Of a stretch of DNA of 64,000 bases, positions 9,778 to 22,218 are shown one piece after another. Where the stretch lies: the NCBI GenBank assembly GCA_907163375.1, contig CAJQUW010003470.1, positions 62,001-126,000 on the forward strand, in the 5' to 3' direction. The number at the start of each line of letters is the position of its first letter. The first letter of the stretch is position 1. The position numbers and the translations under genes are program-made. The notes beneath the pieces were generated by a model that was given only the letters and a program-made list of their open reading frames with translations, did not search any database and had not been told where the DNA came from. This stretch comes from Prostheceraeus crozeri. Lineage: Eukaryota > Platyhelminthes > Polycladida > Euryleptidae.

Positions 9778-12700
9778 ATCTTTATTTTAATCTTTTTTTA
9801 AAGCGGAACATCACTACAATTTCTACTACTACTTCCAAACGTCTGAGGTAGATTCTGACTATTGATTTGAAATTTCGCATTCAATAGTGTACGAAAAATT
9901 ATAAATGTGTGTATTTGAATGCCTTTAAATGTTCAATAAAACCATAATCAATCGTTCATTTAGATATCCTCTTATGCTAATGATGACTTTTATGAAATAA
10001 TCGTCTTTTTACTTTCGTAATTCTAAATCACAGAAATTATAGGCTAGTATCATTTTTAACATTTCATCAAATACAAATCGCATAGTTAAATATAATAGTA
10101 GACAAGTGTATAGTGCATGTTTGTGCATATTGTCTCATCTCAGCTGCCAAAAAGGAGAAAGATTGCTTGAAGATTTCCTGCAGATACGTATGAATCTGGT
10201 GAGCTTGTTATTGCGTAAGCCCTAATCGCCTTATCCCTTTTCACATCATCTATAACACGGTGAGTAAAACAGGTCAATATCAAAACCTAAAATTCAAATT
10301 TAACTTGATTGTGATGATTTACATAGATCAAATCAGTGACGTTAGGATCAAAACAATCTTAACTGCTATTTTACAGTTAGGCCAACTATGGTATCAGCAT
10401 TGGTCAATACATGTACATGAATAAGAAGCTGATATTATGAATATAATTCTCTTTATGTATGCAGGTCTAGGTATCTCTCAAAATTTCATATTTAGCACAA
10501 GTCTACCTTATCGATGCCGCAGAACCCTACATTTTATCAATGATTTCGTACGAGTCGTGTAGCACAATCTGTGCTAGGCTACATAGACTAATATGCTAAG
10601 ACGGCAAGATAACATTTTTCAAAGAAACGCATCAATGTGTTGATGAGGATTCATGAGCTTTTATGTCTTGGCACTTTAAACAGTAGGCTACTCCTGGCAT
10701 AAATGTAATTGCTTGAAATCATGGAGTTTGGAATGCACATATTCCAGCAAGCATGAAAGGAACGAAAATATGGAGATGCATTCCGCTAGCTGTGACGATG
10801 TGCGGGGTGTGAGGGGATGAAGCGTACGTGGAGATTGGCACGCCAAAATAAGCTCAAGTAGGCCTGTTCAAGACTTTATGACTCGATCCGATTCGCGAAT
10901 CACGACTCAATTCGACTCAAAATTTGCCGATTCGCAGAGACATTAGCTTTAAAATAACTTGTTAGCCAAAACTATCCACAACAATTGATCTTGTTTGTTC
11001 TATTTTGGTGTGTCTAGGCTGTCTCTCATAAGACTTAGTCCTCCTAAAACCTACAGGTGATAGGTATTCTCTATCATTGTTCGCATTTTTATTTAATGAA
11101 TTTTGAGGTATACCTATGTAAGGTGTGTGTTAAGTTACATAGGTTATTTAGACATCTATCACACGCATGGTAGGACTTCTCTCTGTAGACCTACGTGTCG
11201 ACTTTACTTTCTAAAGTGCTTGCTTGAGGAACTGGAGAGGTAGAACAAATGGATAAGTGAAATTCAATTCTTGAAACTTGAGCAACAAATGGATTTCTCC
11301 ATCTTCTGCATAAACCATGAATGACTCTACTTTCGTTTTCTTTGGAGAAGGAAGTCCAGGCGAAATCCCGATTTTATAGGCAATCAAATTTTGTGTATCA
11401 CAATGTAGAAATCACAACACAATGAACAAACTCTATGTGTAATTCACAATGACAATAATAAGTGTAAGGTAACAATCAAAAGAGGCAGAGCCAATCCCAG
11501 GCACAGGCTCATCCTGGTTATTAATCCGACATAGTTGATACAATCCTTAGACATCAACATGAAAATCATCTGACAAACATCATTACAGAAAATTTTAAGA
11601 TTAATTCTATGATCATGAAAGAGAAACAAATAAAAGCTCTATTTTACAGATCGGAACTGCTTTCTGGAGGCCCACATATTTGAGAAAATATCATAACATT
11701 TTCAAATGTGTCATGCTTCTTTCGTGTCTTAACTATCCTTTTTATCATTTATTTATAGCACTACCGACCCTGGTCCAACTGAGCACAGGACCAGGTTACA
11801 AAGCGCAGGACAATATATTTTTACTACAATTCCTGAATGAAGACGTAGATTTGTCAATTCAGCGTCATTTTGGTTTGAGCACTTCTATGTGTGGTACATT
11901 TGCCATGCCGTCATCATAAATGGAAGTACAGCTTTCTAAAAAGAAATGAAGGGGAAACTGCCCATAGTCAGACAATCAGTTCTGATGACATTACAAGTCC
12001 AGTAAATAAGGATATACTTAATTGCGACAAACTATCTTGTTATTCAAATAACTTGTGATATGTTAGTCTAATTCATGATTATACCGTAATCAAGAAATGT
12101 ATTATAAATATCATTTAAGTACATCAGAAATACACAACGCACTATTCAACTTGATAGACTGCATCTGTTCAGCACTGCGAGACAGAATATGTTGTAGACA
12201 ACTTGTGCTTCACAAACCTTTCCGCCTAATCATCAGAAGAAGTCACACCCATCTCAAACACTCACGGTGAAACTTGCCTTGTTTACGCTGATGCAATGAA
12301 TATATCAAAGGCTAAGATAAATTTTATAGTTGAAAATTATAGCATTTGAAAGGCAGGGTAACATCAGAATTTCAAGGATAGGCAAAAATTCTGATTACTT
12401 TTATCACAGATTGTGCAAAATGAACTGTAGATACTTCAGTCAATGATCTGTCATTTGAGAAGTTAGTAAACCAGTACTTTAACATGTTGCAAGAGAATTT
12501 GCTATAATTTTCCTACCAAGGTGCATGCATTGTACCAGAGTTAGAACTGGTAGCCGGTATACCGATGTAATGATATATAGAACAGTAGAAGAGAGCTATT
12601 ACTTCATTTCCCCCCTCGGAAAAAGAGAGGCAGATACATTCTTCTAGAAGCATGAGTTAAATTTTTTAAATCAGTCTTAATCTCAACGGAGATTAATAAA

Positions 12701-14149
12701 GTCTCCTAGAAGCCACAAGTCTCAATATCTCAGTCTTGTATCTTCGGCTTGAATCTTTAAAAGAATCTAAGTTCAAGAAAAAGATGGGGGGGGAATGAAT
12801 GCCACGGAAAAACTAAGCAACTTCGAAACATTGCAGCTGCTTTTCTCCCACAAATGCTAAGCTACATTGCACTTTCGTCCCGGAAAATGGGAGGTGGGGA
12901 AGTAAGAACAGCAACACCGGTACCAGTCAAACATCTGCATTGGTTTGAAAGGTTTTGATTTTATGCATAAATTCTATCTTTATTCAGCAAAAAAAGCATG
13001 CACCACCTTTTTTGTAAGTGGAACATTGAATGTTCGCAACTCATGAAGTGTACTTTCTACATGTATGTGTAGCCTACATGCCTACGTGGTCGTGCACAGT
13101 GTAAATGCACAAGTATGCATGCTCTTAGGCAACATGATATGTTTAATATTAGATATGGGAGAAATTTACACTAAACGCTTATAAGATGCATAATTATGAA
13201 ACTTATACTCAGCCGAAACTTGCGGATCCATGTATTTATTTGTTACTGAAGGAAGACACGTTCAATCAACGTTGTAGCTCAGTGACCGACATATTATTCG
13301 ACATCCACTTTTGATGCTAATCTACTGCATCTCATTTCAAAGATTAATCTTTTCATCAATGCAACAGATTTGACACAATCTAGACAACACAGAATGTATT
13401 TCATTTGCATGACACCTGGCACCTATATTTGAAGCTCTCAACTCTTTGCTATCAGTTTGAGAGATTAATTTGCCTAATGGCTCAGAAGGTTTGATATCGC
13501 ATTATTTTTTGTTTTGACTGCTGTTACTGATGAGTCGACGACGAAAGTTCAAATGTCTATCACTTCGATGTTTTGATAATGAATACCATCTCAAAGGTCA
13601 AAACGTCTAAATCCAGTACTTTTCATCACTTTGCTCTCCTCTTTCTAATGATACCTTCATTTATTCAATGATGAAATAAAAATGCCATCATATTTGCTTG
13701 GCTAACTGTGAAACAGAGCTGTTCAAATTCAATCACAAATTAACTTCATAAAGAGAGCTGTTAGTATTTTGAAAAGCTTAACAGTAGTTTAGTAAATAAC
13801 AATTATGCACTATCATTTGTATCAACTTTTATACTTTGTATGAAATACAGGGTGTCAAAGCCCTTGAAATCCTGCGCGCTTCGGTGTGGATGATGAATAC
13901 CAAGTGACATCCTGCCCCACCTAGGCTATATTCGATGACAGATTTTATCAAATTTCTCTTGAAAAGGTAATACCAGTGCTCCTCGACCAAATAAATGCAT
14001 TCATATAAATGAGACGCTCAAACAATACATTAAAGAAGGTTCAACAACATTTGGTGGAGGTAATATTATTTTCTTTCCACATATTTCTTAGTCGTCCAAA
14101 CAGATTCAAAATTTACTTTCGAAAAGATTTAAGTGTTCTAGGTTGTGTC
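9778..14149. other. No firm gene; scattered low-value signals
   Basis: More than 4 kb without a recognisable product. At about 10862-10930 a block starting GGCCTGTTCAAGACT with repeated GACTC/TTCGCGAATC words resembles a transposon end but has no partner. At 11757-11919 (plus) a TTTATTTATAG acceptor leads into a 54-codon frame with a stop, a weak candidate last exon. A sequence starting CAGGGTGTCAAAG at about 13848 resembles a hAT end, also unpaired. Confidence 0.4.
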
Positions 14150-15190
14150 TTTTCTATCTACCTCTAGCATTCTTGCGCATTTTTTGTTCAAATATACATG
14201 ATGGTTTCCGTTTTGGTGAGAGGAATGCCGAAGGTGAACGAATCCTGGAATTCTCTGATGCACTCAATCTGGTACCGGTAGTTTGCAACACAATGTTCGA
14301 GAAATGCATCAATAAGTTGATTACTTACAGCTCTGGCAGTTGTAAATCTGTAATCAACTACTTCCTTGCAAGAAATACTGAGAAGAGCTTGGTGACAAGC
14401 GTGAAGACACTGCCAAAACGAGGAATGTGTGTCGCAACATCGACTATTGATGTGTGAGTGTAAAGTAATTAAAGTATCAAAACAGAAAAATCGTCAAATA
14501 TTTGTGTCAAAAATAAAGCTGGGTAAGCCGGAGAATGAAGACGCAGAAAAAGCTTACAACGACTATTTTAAAAAGGAAGCTCATCGTGTGGACTCTGCTG
14601 CAGGGGTAGCGAGATGGACAGTCATGACGGATCTGTGGAAGGAAGCAGCAGAGGTGTGTGGTGTAATGAAAGGGCCTCCTAGGCATAAAGTGATGTGGTG
14701 GTGGAACCAGGAGACTGAAGGTAGTCAAGACAAAGAGAAAGCTGATCCTGACTTGGCGCCAAACACAATCGCAGCAGGACAGACAAGCGTGCCTCCAGGC
14801 AAAAAAGAATGCTAAGTTTGTTGTGTGGAAGGTGCAAAATAGCAAAAGGGGTCAGTTCTCCGAAGAGCTGGAGAGTGAGGCTGGTAAGAAAAGTTTCTCA
14901 CGCATTGTCAAACAAATGTCAATGAAGCAGGTGGATGTCACGGATGGAATCTGTATCAAGAATGAGAATGGTAACATTGAATTTGGTGATGGAGAAGTAA
15001 AGAATAGGTGGCAGATTTATTCACTGAAGCTAAGATGGTTTCACAAGTTGCAACTTGGTAGCTGGTCCACATCATCGCATCGAAAAAGATGAAGTTAAGT
15101 CAGCACTTGACAAGATGGCACCCAGAAAGGCGGCTGGTCCGTCTAGAGTTGTCCTAGCTGAATTCTATTTGAAGAAAGAAATGTTAAGAC
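14150..15190 (+). pseudogene. Old copy of the LINE family seen at the left edge (endonuclease end to start of RT)
   Basis: The first part translates as the C-terminal end of an apurinic-type endonuclease (GERNAEGERILEF, LITYSSGSCKSVINYFLAR, 14218-14370). The linker follows, with PPRHKVMWWWNQE at about 14675-14720, which lines up with RHRETWWWNKE of the element at 1-2247, then KRGQFSEELESEAGKKSFSRIVKQM and, near 15115, APRKAAGPSRVV matching VRKAAGPTGVV. Several frameshifts separate these blocks. The catalytic RT core and 3' half are missing. This supplies part of the N-terminal sequence that is out of view in the left-edge copy, and shows that the family has been active over a long period. Confidence 0.85.
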
Positions 15191-15694
15191 TTACACAGAG
15201 ATGAGTCGGTATAATGCGACCTAGAACACTTTCACATGTCTGACCAAAGTACAACAGGATACTCTACAGAACGTGGTTGCGTTGTATGCAAAGTGCAGGC
15301 AAGTGATTGCTCATACCTATTTGTTAGCACCATGGATCAGCTATTGAATGTCTTACATGTTTACGTCAATGGTATCCAGAAAGTGGAATGAAAATTTTTA
15401 AAAGTAAATCATAGCATGAAATAAAAGTTATCCTATGTCGACTTCTCCAACTAAAGCATAAGTATCAATACATGGAATTCGTTGATAGTTGCAATTCAGA
15501 AAATTTGACGGATCACCCCTTACAATTTCAATTTTGCACTAAATACTACATCTTCTATCCATCATTGCAGAAATCAAAATTATATCAACAGACACAACAA
15601 ACAAACAAAAATTTACTTTGATTAGGAATTGCTGTTGTTGCTTTGTTCAATTACAGGTTATCATCGCATCAAACGAGCCAGAAAAATGCAGGTA
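15191..15694. other. No gene recognised
   Basis: AT-rich sequence between the LINE relic and the pogo-like end. No coding or repeat structure seen. Confidence 0.5.
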
Positions 15695-16495
15695 CAGTAG
15701 GATCTCGATCTAACGCATAGCTCGGGACAACAAAATTTTATACGTTATAACGGGCTTGTAAATTGACTGAGATTGAATATTATCGTATTATTATCTCTGA
15801 TAGATGCCTATGCTACGTATACGTTGTTATTCAAGCTCAGAAGCAATAGTTTAAGCTCGAATATTTGAGTAGTACATGCATTTACGTGCAGCTAAAAAAG
15901 TTATCTGATTACATGTAGTTCTCTGATAGATACCGTACACTGTGCATGTTGCTATTGAAGATTAAAAACAACATTTCAAGCTCTACTACTCGTATTTGAG
16001 CATTTATCTAACAAAACAGCAAATAACATCTTGCAAACCATTACTATATGCAAAGAGAAACAAAAGTTAGGCTAATTAGGGCCTATTAAAAAAAATCGCG
16101 GATGTCAGATTGAACATTGTTTGACACAGTTTTGTGTTCGACATAATTTCGAATGTTTGCAATTCATCACATTACATCATGCGAGATTCCATGCGATTCA
16201 ACGAACTTTTCGATTTTTTTGAGAAGTTGGAACATTTCAAGGCATGACGGAGAATGCTCTGGAAGCTCCTCAATATCATCGTGATCATCTTCTTCAGCTT
16301 CGTTGGCATTGTCATTATTGTCTGCTTTCGTTACCGCACTATTTCATCATCACACAATACGGCAGATGTTGGTGCGGTGTCATCGATTCTCAGATATGCA
16401 TCTGGCTCAGAATTTCATACGTAAGATTAAAAAATCATGCGAACTATCGAGGTTATACGCAGTAACGAGGTTGAATTATACGTAATAAAGAGGTT
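15695..16495 (-). mobile_element. Shrunken pogo/Tigger-like DNA transposon
   Basis: The left end reads CAGTAGGATCTCGATC after a TA dinucleotide at 15693-15694, the usual start and target of pogo-group elements, followed by the ATAACG-rich words they share. The right end, read on the minus strand from about 16495, contains CCTCTTTATTACGTATAA, CCTCGTTACTGCGTATAA and CCTCGATAG, the same kind of degenerate iteration. Only about 800 bp remain of a normal 2-3 kb. Confidence 0.65.
16180..16395 (-). pseudogene. C-terminal remnant of a pogo/Tigger-like transposase
   Basis: On the minus strand the frame gives an acidic run (NDNANEAEEDDHDDIEE) followed by a leucine- and lysine-bearing segment (CLEMFQLLKKIEKFVESHG). 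An acidic patch followed by a short helical tail is how CENP-B/Tigger/jerky-type transposases usually end. The CENP-B DNA-binding domain and DDE core are gone. The assignment rests mainly on this tail plus the element ends. Confidence 0.5.
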
Positions 16496-17726
16496 TGAAA
16501 TACATGCAAAAGATAGGAAAATTATTCGTACATGGAGAAAATGGGCGTTATATCAAGGTTACAAGTTGTATTGAGGTCCTACTGCAAATGAAAATAATAC
16601 ATATTGAGTTTTCGTTTTCTCTTAATCTCTGTTCAATCCAGCAACCAAAGACAGTTCACTGTTATGTGAAAAATAGAAATATAGAGTTTGACCTCACCTC
16701 CAAATTCTTAATCAAAACATTACTCATCATCAAATTACAGATGATGCTGTCGGTCCTTCAATACATTATTCTCTTGTCCTACTATCTTATACAAAGTTCA
16801 ATAACAATTCAAAGCAGCGATGAACGATAGATTCTCTATAAGCCAAACACGATAGACTACAATCAAACGTTGTTCAACCGACAATAAATTGATTCAATAA
16901 CCAAAAGACTCACAAGATATTATTCCAAATAGCAGAGACACACTTCAATAGTTTACTTCACTGATTATTTTCACAAGACATCTAATAGCGATTGCGCATG
17001 CAAATGCTATTTTGATTTAAATGAAATATCTAACAATTGCTTCAATGGTCGCCTGAAATGGAACCTCATACTTATATTCAAGGACAAGGTAAATGTTCTC
17101 GTTCCCTGGGAGTCCAACATTAATTTAACGAATTTTTATCATTCACATCGCTACCCTAAATTTCGTCATAAGTGAAGCTACCCAAAGTTTCCATTAATTT
17201 AGTCTCAAGCGCATGCGTGTACACAGGAAATATTAAAACTGAGCCTCTTCAATCATTTCATCTTTAGACATGCCGTAGCAACGTCTGAATGTGAAATGGC
17301 GTAGCCTTGAACACAACGCATCCTTGATTGTATGCTATGGCAACATTTGTAATAACTATAAACAGCATCACTTACAATCTCGTCCCATATTTTTTGTGCG
17401 GGTATAAGGCTAATTTTCTTGGCTATGACAACTGCCAAGAGTTAAATATTCAACAACCACGAGTGTAAAAATAACCTTATTATATATTCCACAATTCTTA
17501 GCAAACAGAGAACCTCAACTGTGCCTTATCTCTACCTGAAAAATTAGAAACATCATAACTGACATGTGGCTGAATCACAGATTCATGAATTTTGTCATGA
17601 TCATTAAAGGATTAAGAAGAAATTTCGAAAGCAACCGGTAATCGCTTCTCGATTAACCTTGTAACGACTATTCAAACAAAATCATTATACTTCAATACAC
17701 AAGCAAACCTTTCTGAATACAATAAT
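16496..17726. other. No gene recognised
   Basis: AT-rich; the 111-codon open stretch at 16495-16830 (plus) is low in complexity and matches nothing I know. Confidence 0.45.
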
Positions 17727-17806
17727 CAGGGTTGGCCACTGAAAGAATTTGATGGGAAATGACAGGCCTGTCCAATTTTCAGCTGAATATTACCTTTAAG
17801 GTTTTG
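17727..17806 (+). repeat. Direct repeat, copy 1
   Basis: Starts CAGGGTTGGCCACTGA and shares words along about 80 bases with the copy at 17924, including CAATTTTCAGCTGAA. The CAGGGTTGG start resembles hAT termini. Confidence 0.65.
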
Positions 17807-17923
17807 TAAAGATACAATACATCTCATTATTTAAACCTCCATCACTCCTTTTAAAACTACTATATCTAAGTAAGATAGACACATTATATTTAAATTTCAA
17901 AACATTTTTATGAACCTAATATT

Positions 17924-18003
17924 TAGGGTTGGCCACTGACAGAGCAATGGAAAAATGAAATCCCCGCCCAATGTTCAGCTGAAAATGGCCTTGAAAAGAT
18001 TAT
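17924..18003 (+). repeat. Direct repeat, copy 2
   Basis: Starts TAGGGTTGGCCACTGA, 197 bases after copy 1 and in the same orientation; CAATGTTCAGCTGAA matches the equivalent word of copy 1. No inverted partner was found nearby. Confidence 0.65.
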
Positions 18004-18966
18004 TGATGATGCGATAGATATTATTAACTAAAGATCAATTATTCATTTTTTTATGTTACATAATTCAATTGCGATACAAGCAGTGCACTAGTGCAGTATT
18101 TCCTCAGGAAGTAGGAACATTATTATAATTTCGGCCTTACATATTTCAAACAGTTGTGGTCTGTATTGTCACAATATTGCCAAAAGTAGAATTTAAATCG
18201 ATTTAAGCTTCCAAGTCCAAAATAATAAATCTTAATCAAGATATATCAACATGTCCTCGATAAAGGCACTGAACACATCCTTCCATTGAAACAATCAGTT
18301 TACAATCACCATTCTACTAATCCGCCCATTTCTGAGTCGGTTTCTCTATTTTGAGTGAATCAAGCAGGCCAAATGTGTAAATATTAAAACAACTAAATCC
18401 TTTTCAAAACTCAGTTGTCACAATTATTGGTTTCTAACACTTGCTATCGTACTGTGCAATGAGATCGTATGAAGCACAAGTACGAGTAGTGAGAGGGCAT
18501 GAAGCGACACCAAATCGTTAAACCCGGCTCATCAATAAAAAAATACGCCCATCGCCTTCTGATCAGTGAAGAAAATACTGAATTGCTTTAATAAGTGAAA
18601 ATTTTTCAAGCTTAGAGATAAGAAAAAGCCCCTATTCTGTGTTTTACTCCTGCATCGATCTCGATTGCATGTTCATCACAGACTGGTTCATAGAAACAGG
18701 AATGGCCTCTTACCAGCTTGAACATGTAAGTCTTTAAACTCGTTAACGTCACAATGACACTGAAGGTCGAAAGAAAAACAAAGCGCAGACAAAACTCTTT
18801 TCAATCGGAAAGACTTATGTTACATAATACTTTTGCAGTGAGACAATGCTTCAGAGACACTTCAGAAAATGAGCATTTACCATTGATGTAATACTTACTC
18901 ATTATTTTTCGTTCAGCAGATGCACAATAGGAACTATTGACTACGACCTCATTATATACATTAGAG
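18004..18966. other. No gene recognised
   Basis: AT-rich sequence without a recognisable frame or repeat. Confidence 0.5.
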
Positions 18967-18977
18967 CATCTACAAAT

Positions 18978-19123
18978 GAAGATTTAACGTCACCACTACG
19001 CCTGATACAGGGGTCATGGACGGCACTGACATAAGACTTTTCTGGCGCTTTCGGGGCTCGACCTTTGGATCAAAGATCGCAAGACCAAGCACTTAGCCAC
19101 TGTGCCACTGAGACCGCTCAGAA
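18978..19123 (-). mobile_element. tRNA-derived SINE with target-site duplication
   Basis: On the minus strand the insert starts with a tRNA-like head: A box TGGCACAGTGGC at about 19099-19110 and B box GGTCGAGCCCC at about 19052-19062. It is flanked by CATCTACAAAT at 18967-18977 and 19124-19134, an 11-bp duplication that extends to 14 bp with one mismatch. The short length, the pol III boxes and the flanking duplication together make a SINE insertion the best reading. Its sequence differs from the SINE at 4.6 kb, so it is a second family. Confidence 0.8.
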
Positions 19124-19134
19124 CATCTACAAAT

Positions 19135-20265
19135 AGGCTACATCATGACAAGCTGTAATTAAAATATGTTCTCATATCCTGCATATTTTTCAAAGTGAGT
19201 TTTTCAAAGATCAACGCATGCACAGTTAAAAGTAGAGCTCCACTTGCTATGTACGAGTATTTAGTAATTACCACATATCCCGAGAAATTAGGTAATTCAA
19301 TTAGAGATTAGACAATATGTACAATAAATGATAAATGTAAATGATCGCGTGTACCCTGCGCGTAATAGTTTTTTATATCAAGATAACTTTCGTACAGACT
19401 TTAAATTTGGAGCCTCTAGAGGGAAGGGGAATCAACCTCACCATCAAATGATAGCAACGTCAAGCTCTTTAATTAATCGACAGAAAATGTCTATGATGAG
19501 AAAAATTGAGATCAAATACTTACATGAGACTAGCATTGTGGAGCATTTCTACAATTTCGCAAATACTTTTGAGTTTTTCATCTGAAATCTTGAGCCAATG
19601 ATTAAATGCCTGAAACAAAACACAGATATTTGAAACAATTTTCACTATGATATATCACTGATATCGGAGATAAAATGAAATGAGAATTAAGATAGAAGGC
19701 GAAATAACAATTCATTACAATTGAGCAATGTTGTCCAAGCTGTTAGCCGCCTAGAACTAAGCATCCGTATAGACGTGAAGACACAATACTTCCATCTGCA
19801 AAATTGTCGCATGTGCATTCTCATGGTAACATGGTGTAAATATAATTCTCATGAAATACATCCTCTTGTCTTCATTTTACGCAATTAGATAGCATGAAAA
19901 GTGAATAAATTTTAGTGGCTTTGACAACGGATAAAGAGGTAAACGGTCAAAGTGTCGGGGTATATACACTGACACTTTGTGGCAACATTTCGCTACATTT
20001 CATGAATAGCGCTGCTTGCAAGTTTCAATGATTGCTTGAATCAAGAAATCCGTAGCTATCAAATACAGTACCAGATAGCATCAGACGAAGAATCCTGAAC
20101 ATCGCAACATCATTCTGCATGTATTTTGCATATATCTATGAAATTTCATTATCTTCTCGGCAGGCGACAGACTTCGATAAGAGATGTCAGTTTTATATTT
20201 AACTGAAAATGGCTATGAATATAACTGAAGGGCAATTCCATAAATAACACACAGACGTTCTGACA
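19135..20265. other. No gene recognised
   Basis: AT-rich, with one 85-codon frame at 19328-19585 (plus) that matches nothing known. Confidence 0.45.
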
Positions 20266-21973
20266 TACGTGGTACGTCAAATAAGTTTCCCGACAATTAA
20301 AAAACTGCAAATAATTTAATTCTGACATGATGAATCATTAATTTGGTGTATAAAGGCTAGGAGACTATGCAATTTTTTTAAAAAATTCCATTTTTTATTC
20401 TGCTGAACCATTTAAAAAATACGAAATTTTGAATATTTTTATGGATTTTATTGTTTGTAGACAGTGTTATACAGTGCTATAGAATCTGCTATGTTGGATA
20501 TGCAAGAATTCAGGTGCATGAGAACAATGGAGCATTGATTTCGAGCAGTTAGCTCTATTCACCACACATCAGTCCTATATTTAATTAAATTCGATGTAAA
20601 TTGAATTGCAACTGTGAAATAATGTCTTAAACTGAGTTTCGCATTGAAAAAATTGATGAGGTATGCAACTCGTCTTCGTGTTCCTCTTAACTATCAGAAT
20701 CACGATTTACGGAACAAAATGGCAGCTGCTTTCAAGGACGAATGGCCTTCACAGTCGACGATCCTGTTTTGGGCAGCAAGCAGAGTTTAGACGAAGTCGA
20801 CAGTGTCAATGATGATCCACTTAAAGCCTGAAGGTAGGCCTACCGAGTCTGTTGCAACCACTAAGTCCGAGCCGATGGAACAGGAATCGACGCATATCGA
20901 TTACCATTCTTAGTGAGGAGCTGAATGTATCCAAAGGAGGTCCTGGATTTTTCCTGAGCATTGAAAAGTCAACCCGTGGTTTTTTCTCGCGTCTCCCGCT
21001 TTCTCATTGAAAGACCTGGAAGCTTGTCGACAGAATTTGGGCATCATTGAAGAACTTGCAGAATGTTTCATTCATAATATTTTCCTGTCGATGAAACTCC
21101 TTTTCATCGACTACACAATTCACCTTCCAAATGACATTCATCATCCGAGTGGAAGAGACCGGTCGAGGGGAACCTTCAGAGGATGTAATCGAGAACTAGT
21201 CATCGACGATGCATGAGTCAAATTTTTTCAACACATCAGAGATTTTCCTTATTGACGTTTTGGAATGGGGTTCTGCTGCTCACGGTTCTTAGTTGCAACC
21301 ATCTAATTCAAATGCTCGAGCAGCTACGTGAAACTCGTTCACTAATACCTCATTGTTTTCTCCATGAATACGCTAATGCTCACACATCCGGAATTGTGCA
21401 TCAATTATGCTGGTTTCCACAGTTGCTAACTATCCTCCTGCAGACCGGACATCTCTTCAACCAACTTCTGGGTGCTCAGGAATAAGAGAAAAGCATTTGC
21501 GTGGATGGACAGTCATTTGGATGCAACTCTCAGCTAGAGGAATCCGTCCACAAAATTCTGGGTAAATTTCGTTTAGAAGAGTTTGAAATGTTTCACGACA
21601 TTGCGTGTCAGGAAGTTGAAATGTGTTCGAAGAGAGGGAAATTGGTTTGAAAAGTGAACTTCCGAAGACCTGCAATTTTTATCTGGCTACATACAGAATG
21701 CTTGTGTTGACAGATGTTCAAACAACACATAGCCGTCGACAAATTTTCAACATACTTTGGAAAAACATTATTTTTATTTTCAATTCATCAAAATATTCAA
21801 AATTTCGGATGTTTTTTATAATGTTTCAGCATGACTAATAAAACATGGAAATTTTTTCAAACTTTGCATAGCCTCCTAGCCTATATATACCATATTAATG
21901 ATCAATCATGTCAGAATTAAAATATTTGCATTTTTTCTACATCTGTCCGGAAACTTATTGGACGCACCACGTA
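20266..21973 (+). mobile_element. Tc1/mariner-type transposon with about 200-bp inverted ends
   Basis: The left end (20266 on) starts TACGTGGTACGTCAAATAAG; the right end ending at 21973 gives TACGTGGTGCGTCCAATAAG on the opposite strand. The match continues inward for about 200 bases on each side, including CTAGGAG-CTATGCAA and AATTTTGAATATTTT words, at roughly 80-85% by eye. The length of 1.7 kb and the terminal TA fit Tc1/mariner. Confidence 0.85.
20690..21665 (+). pseudogene. Mariner-like transposase, heavily decayed
   Basis: Plus-strand fragments in several frames resemble a DDD transposase. The clearest is at 21360-21420, ANAHTSGIVHQL, equal to the DNAxxH region around the second catalytic Asp, here changed. 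Next come TGHLFNQLL in the place of the SPDLNPCD region, and LEESVHKILGKFRLEEF near the C-terminus at about 21530-21590. Stops and frameshifts are frequent. The N-terminal half is too worn to place domain borders. It was probably the transposase that mobilised the surrounding long inverted repeats. Confidence 0.65.
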
Positions 21974-22043
21974 CACTTGTCATTTCCCATCATGAAGCAA
22001 TTCGACTTTATCCATAAAAATTGCACCATGTCATGCCAAATTA

Positions 22044-22218
22044 GTCTGAAATGTTAGTCACTTTTCAGTTATTTCATAGTAGTCCCTCTTTCGACGCTAG
22101 GGGTCAAAAGGTCACTGTAGCGGACTACACACGTCTGTGCGCTACAGTGACCTCTTGACATCCTTCGTCGAGAGAGGTACTTATATTAAATATTTGAAAA
22201 GTGACTAACATTTCAGAC
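22044..22218. repeat. 175-bp palindrome (79-bp arms, 17-base loop)
   Basis: The left arm 22044-22122 begins GTCTGAAATGTTAGTCACTT and the right arm 22140-22218 ends with its complement; the arms meet at CACTGTAGCG / CGCTACAGTG around a 17-base loop. A few mismatches and small indels lie in the middle of the arms. It could be a fold-back MITE or make a long hairpin RNA; no flanking duplication is convincing. Confidence 0.85.

Noticed and set aside
19052-19110. Possible second tRNA gene
   Set aside because: The flanking duplication and the degenerate cloverleaf point to a SINE.
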